Positions 21,073-24,035 of a stretch of 24,035 nucleotides of DNA are shown piece after piece. Below the pieces are notes generated by a model. The model was not told the origin of the DNA and ran no database searches. It worked only from the letters and a program-made list of their open reading frames with translations. Position 1 is the stretch's first letter; the number at the start of each line of letters is the position of its first letter. The translations under genes were made by a program, and so were the position numbers. The stretch is from Thermoproteota archaeon (GTDB lineage Archaea > Thermoproteota > Methanomethylicia > Methanomethylicales > B66-G16): the NCBI GenBank assembly GCA_003649085.1, contig QMQV01000015.1:1-24035 (forward strand). The letters run 5' to 3'.

Positions 21073-21849
21073 CTACTCAATAGTGGTTTTGGCATATGCG
21101 TAAGTGGCCAATATTGTGAAAGCTAAAGCGTATGATAGTAAAATGGAGAGGCTATGAGCTGGAGCAAAGTATGAAACGCCAGTTAACGAGTAGCGGGCGA
21201 GGTCAACACCATACGTTACAGGGTTTAATGAAGAAGCTATTCTCATCCAATCTGGCATTGTCTTAAGCGGGTAGAATGTGTTACTTAAGAAGAGCATGGG
21301 CATGGCAATTAACATGTTGATCAGGTGAAAGCCTTCAAAGCTCTTAATCCTAGAAGCTATGGCTATGCCAAGCCCAGAGACAGTTAACGCGGCGAGAAGC
21401 GACGCTAATAACGCTACGAAAGCTCCTTCAAGCCTCAAAGATGGGACGACAACGTAGGAGGCAGCTAGTACCAGAGCGGCCTGAGCCAAAGCCACAGTAG
21501 AATCCCCTAATGCTCTGCCAAAAATAGAAGCTGCTCTTGGAACAGGAGCTACCAATATCTCCTTCAAAAAGCCAAACTCCCTATCCCAAATAACTGATAT
21601 CGCTGAGAAAAACGCTGTGAAAAAGCTGCTCATAACAACTATCCCCGGCGCCATGAAGGTTATGTAGCTTAAGCCTCCAAAAACCTCTCTTATAAGCTGA
21701 CCTCTCAAAGCTGAGGAAAAGCCAACCCCTATGAATATGAGCCACATGATTGGTTGAAGAACGGAGCTTATGAGCCTAGACCTCATCCTCACAAAGCGTA
21801 TAATCTGGCGATACCACATAACATAAATTGCCACATGCCACGAAGTCAC
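21073..21849 (-). CDS. ABC-2 type exporter permease (DrrB-like)
   Basis: This is the predicted six-helix membrane subunit of an ABC exporter, 258 residues. The N-terminal WYRQIIRFVRMRSRLISSVLQPIMW segment is the amphipathic connector helix and first span of ABC-2 permeases. The middle includes VIWDREFGFLKEILVAPVPR, a hallmark of DrrB/NodJ-like permeases that contacts the ATPase, and the sequence FLSNTFYPLKTMPDWMRIASSLNPVTYGVD is typical of the family's late region. GTG at 21849 overlaps the upstream ATPase stop by four bases (GTGA), so the two subunits are made together. Related systems export antibiotics, polysaccharides or lipids; the cargo here is unknown. Confidence 0.9.
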   Translation of the reverse strand: MTSWHVAIYVMWYRQIIRFVRMRSRLISSVLQPIMWLIFIGVGFSSALRGQLIREVFGGLSYITFMAPGIVVMSSFFTAFFSAISVIWDREFGFLKEILVAPVPRAASIFGRALGDSTVALAQAALVLAASYVVVPSLRLEGAFVALLASLLAALTVSGLGIAIASRIKSFEGFHLINMLIAMPMLFLSNTFYPLKTMPDWMRIASSLNPVTYGVDLARYSLTGVSYFAPAHSLSILLSYALAFTILATYAYAKTTIE

Positions 21850-22838
21850 CTAAACCTCCCCCTCATTCTAGCTCTGAAAAATTCGAAATCACTAGCCTCC
21901 TCATCTCGAAGCCCTCTACCAGTTAAGTTGAGAAACACGTCTTCCAGCGTAGGCTCGCTGTAAAAAGCCTCTACAACCCTAATCCCCGCTTTTTCAGCTA
22001 AGGAGACTGCTTGCGGCAAAGTTTCATGCGCGTTTCTCACTGTAAAAGACACAGTATCGCGTCCAATAAGCTTAGGCTGAGAAGCTAAGCCTTCCTTAAT
22101 CAACAAGTTGATTAACAGGTCAGCTTTAGACGACACTCGTAGATAAACTACGTCGTTGCCAACCTGTTGCTTAAGATCTCTTGGAGAACCACACGCTATA
22201 ATCTTGCCCTTATCAATTATAGCCACTCTATCACAGAGCTTTTCAGCTTCATCCATGTAGTGTGTCGTCAAAAATATCGTAACACCCCTCTCCTTCCTCA
22301 AGCCTAAGATGTAATCCCAAACTCTAGCTCTTGTTTGAGGATCCAAGCCCAAGGTAGGTTCGTCTAAAAACAAGATTTCAGGCTCGTGAACTAAAGCCGC
22401 AGCAAGCTGAAGCCTCCTCAGCATCCCCCCACTATACTTCTTAACTTGCACACTCTTCCAATTTTCAAGCTCAATAAACTTCAGCAGCTCAGAGATCCTA
22501 TCCCTAAGCTCCCTCCAAGATATTCCATGTATAAGCCCATGAAACCACATATTCTCCCAGCCAGTTAACTCCCTATCAAGCGTTACATCTTGAAACAACA
22601 CGCCTATCCTCTTCCTAACCTCATCAGCTTCCTTGACGACATTGAAGCCAGCTACCCTAGCAAAACCTCTTGTCGGCTTCATAATAGTCGTCAACATGTT
22701 GATAGTAGTAGTCTTGCCAGCGCCGTTCGGCCCTAGGAAGCCGAAGATCTCTCCTTTACGTACGCTAAATGAAACGCTATCCACGGCTTTAAGGCCGTTA
22801 AACACCTTAGTCAACTCAACAGCTTCAATAACCTCCAA
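21846..22838 (-). CDS. ABC exporter ATP-binding protein (DrrA-like)
   Basis: This is the predicted cytoplasmic ATPase subunit that drives the adjacent ABC-2 permease. All motifs are intact: Walker A GPNGAGKT (36-43), Q-loop FQDVTLD (82-88), signature YSGGM (135-139), Walker B ILFLDEPT (155-162), and switch His203 in TTHYMDEAE. The C-terminal 90 residues form the extra domain found in DrrA/CcmA-like ATPases (DUF4162-like), ending in EPTLEDVFLNLTGRGL. The length of 330 is standard. The TTG start at 22838 is followed by EVIEAVELTKVF, the normal beginning of the domain, and GGTGTC lies four bases upstream. It is the first gene of a two-gene operon. Confidence 0.93.
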   Translation of the reverse strand: MEVIEAVELTKVFNGLKAVDSVSFSVRKGEIFGFLGPNGAGKTTTINMLTTIMKPTRGFARVAGFNVVKEADEVRKRIGVLFQDVTLDRELTGWENMWFHGLIHGISWRELRDRISELLKFIELENWKSVQVKKYSGGMLRRLQLAAALVHEPEILFLDEPTLGLDPQTRARVWDYILGLRKERGVTIFLTTHYMDEAEKLCDRVAIIDKGKIIACGSPRDLKQQVGNDVVYLRVSSKADLLINLLIKEGLASQPKLIGRDTVSFTVRNAHETLPQAVSLAEKAGIRVVEAFYSEPTLEDVFLNLTGRGLRDEEASDFEFFRARMRGRFR

Positions 22839-22942
22839 CTAAGACACCGCGGGCTTCGTACGCGTAAAGCTATAGCTAGCCCGATAAGAACAGCCATCTC
22901 TTTAAAGCTAACTGAAGTTGCAAAATCTTGCTAAATGGCTAC
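22839..22942 (-). promoter_or_regulatory. Spacer before the ABC exporter operon
   Basis: On the minus strand GCTTTAAAGAG (about 22896-22906) is TATA-like and would start transcription near 22875, giving a leader of about 35 bases. The leader contains GGGCT / AGCCC arms (about 22849-22853 and 22879-22883) and a central AGCTATAGCT palindrome, so it may fold. No gene is seen. Confidence 0.3.
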
Positions 22943-24035
22943 TTACTTATTAGGTGTCCTAGCGTACGGTGTGATAAGGGCTTTCGCTTTTCTGCGGTTA
23001 AGTTCTTCTTCAAGAAAGCTCACAGCTCTGTGGTTGACAATTTTTCTAATAACCTCAACTAGTATGGTGATAGCGAGCCTAGCAAATGGGTGGCTCCCCC
23101 TGCTGTAGTCTCGCGCAAGCACATGCATCCAGCGAAGGTTATGTCTCCATACAGCTTTGTAGAGCTCAAAATGATACCACTCAGCATCTTCTATAAATCT
23201 CATCGGCTTAGCTTTTTCCATGCCCCCTCCCATTGGGACATACAGCAAGGGGGTTATCAAGCTCTTATAGTGGTAAAGCCTTTCAACAAGCTCGACAGTC
23301 TTAATGACATCATCAGCGCTCTCCCCAGGAAGATTTACTATCAAGGTGGCGCAGGGAACCCAATTGTTGTCAGCAGCTATGGAGAAAGCTTCTTCGACGA
23401 CATCAGGCCACTCACTCGGCTTAAACGGATAAGGTTTCATATGCATATGCTTTTCAATAAGCCTCGGGCTACCAGTTTCAATGCCTGTCTGAAAACCCAA
23501 CCAATGGGTGCTGTCAAGCTCTAGAATCTCAGATATTTGCTCAACAGTGCGTCTGTTAGCAGCCATGGATGATAAGGCTGCGTGGCTTATGCCGACACCC
23601 TTAACTCCTTCGACAGCCTTAACCTCGCTAAAAAGCTTGATGACCTTTTCGTGGTCCACATCGAGGGTATAGCTGCCATACCTTAGCACGTCTTCCGCAT
23701 GTAGGCATATGCTTCTTTGACCAAAGTTCACGTTGACCTTAACGTCATGTATTATATCCTCAAGCTTGCGATGTCTAAGCTTCCTCAAGGTGGGCATGCA
23801 AAAGCGACACCCCTTGCCACAGCCTCGAGAAACCTCGACAACTCCGCCTACGGTAGCTCCTCTAAGCAGAGGAATCTGATCTTCATCTGGATACTCACTA
23901 GGGCGAATATTGATGATAGCTGGCGTCTCAATACCGTCACCGTACAGAATTTGCTTTACAAGCTTAGGAAAGAATAGCTCCGCCTCTCCTACCACTACGA
24001 TATCTATTCCGAGCTCCTCCATTTTCTTAGGCGTG
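22943..24035 (-). CDS. B12-binding-type radical SAM protein, 5' end beyond the window
   Basis: This is a partial gene. The frame is open to the right edge: codons for Thr-Pro-Lys-Lys precede the first ATG (24022), so the true start is likely outside. The visible N-terminus, KMEELGIDIVVVGEAELFFPKL, resembles the end of a cobalamin-binding or similar Rossmann-like domain. The radical SAM motif is SRGCGKGCRFCMP, that is Cys-x3-Cys-x2-Cys (residues 68, 72, 75 counted from that ATG), and LHAEDVLRYGS is the region that follows the cluster domain in this class. The C-terminal part includes GIETGSPRLIEKHM and LPGESADDVIKTVELVERL, both typical of Elp3/MiaB/B12-type radical SAM barrels. Many relatives are methyltransferases or methylthiotransferases; the substrate is undetermined. 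Confidence 0.85.
   Translation of the reverse strand, partial: TPKKMEELGIDIVVVGEAELFFPKLVKQILYGDGIETPAIINIRPSEYPDEDQIPLLRGATVGGVVEVSRGCGKGCRFCMPTLRKLRHRKLEDIIHDVKVNVNFGQRSICLHAEDVLRYGSYTLDVDHEKVIKLFSEVKAVEGVKGVGISHAALSSMAANRRTVEQISEILELDSTHWLGFQTGIETGSPRLIEKHMHMKPYPFKPSEWPDVVEEAFSIAADNNWVPCATLIVNLPGESADDVIKTVELVERLYHYKSLITPLLYVPMGGGMEKAKPMRFIEDAEWYHFELYKAVWRHNLRWMHVLARDYSRGSHPFARLAITILVEVIRKIVNHRAVSFLEEELNRRKAKALITPYARTPNK

Noticed and set aside
1..24035. tRNA, rRNA, CRISPR array, insertion sequence or integrated element
   Set aside because: No T-loop or acceptor pattern, no regularly spaced repeats, no transposase or integrase motif and no terminal inverted repeats were found by eye; a covariance or repeat scan could still reveal a weak one.

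Overview
The window looks like a chromosomal segment of an archaeon, probably a thermophilic member of the TACK group (Thermoproteota and relatives). I infer this from the gene content: an archaemetzincin, pilins with class III (prepilin peptidase) leaders, a TadA/FlaI-type ATPase with a FlaJ/TadC-type membrane partner, and a PhoH-like ATPase fused to KH domains. Archaeal BRE/TATA-like elements sit about 25-30 bases before several starts, and TTG and GTG starts are common. No rRNA, tRNA, CRISPR array, insertion sequence or phage gene was recognised. The genus cannot be named from what is visible.

Layout. (1) 1-2281: an archaemetzincin-like zinc protease, a tiny membrane protein that is easily missed, a nitrilase-superfamily amidohydrolase on the minus strand, and a 346-base divergent spacer. 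(2) 2282-8722: a complete-looking type IV pilus locus, in the order pilin, pilin, terminator, secretion ATPase, two-domain platform protein, pilin-like, large pilin-like. The last four are joined by overlaps of 4-8 bases. Ahead of the first pilin, two near-identical dyads (GGAYAACTTATCC) flank a TATA box 31 bases apart. (3) 8807-9560: an overlapping HEPN / nucleotidyltransferase pair. (4) 9604-10953: a radical SAM/SPASM enzyme whose 3' end overlaps that of a small retropepsin-like protein with an altered catalytic triplet. (5) 11027-17540: a catabolic block. A TIM-barrel sugar isomerase/epimerase-like gene is divergent from an operon-like run of NCS1 permease, a four-helix membrane protein, a DUF917 (S-methyl-thiohydantoin desulfurase-type) protein and a hydantoinase/oxoprolinase. 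A convergent M29-type metallopeptidase homologue follows. (6) 17604-18638: small genes, namely a zinc-ribbon-like protein, a ribbon-helix-helix regulator and a NifX-like protein. (7) 18751-24035: an MFS transporter, a PhoH-KH protein, a DrrA/DrrB-type ABC exporter, and a B12-type radical SAM gene that runs off the right edge.

How it fits together. The pilus locus has the minimal parts for an archaeal adhesive or aggregation pilus: motor, platform, abundant pilins and glycosylation-prone minor subunits. The terminator after the two front pilins, plus the dyads at their promoter, suggests major subunits controlled separately from the machinery. The NCS1-DUF917-HyuA run suggests import and ring-opening of a hydantoin-, pyrimidine- or thiohydantoin-like compound. 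Genes are packed tightly, with several convergent pairs touching or overlapping. All function calls come from reading motifs and recalling families; no database search was possible.
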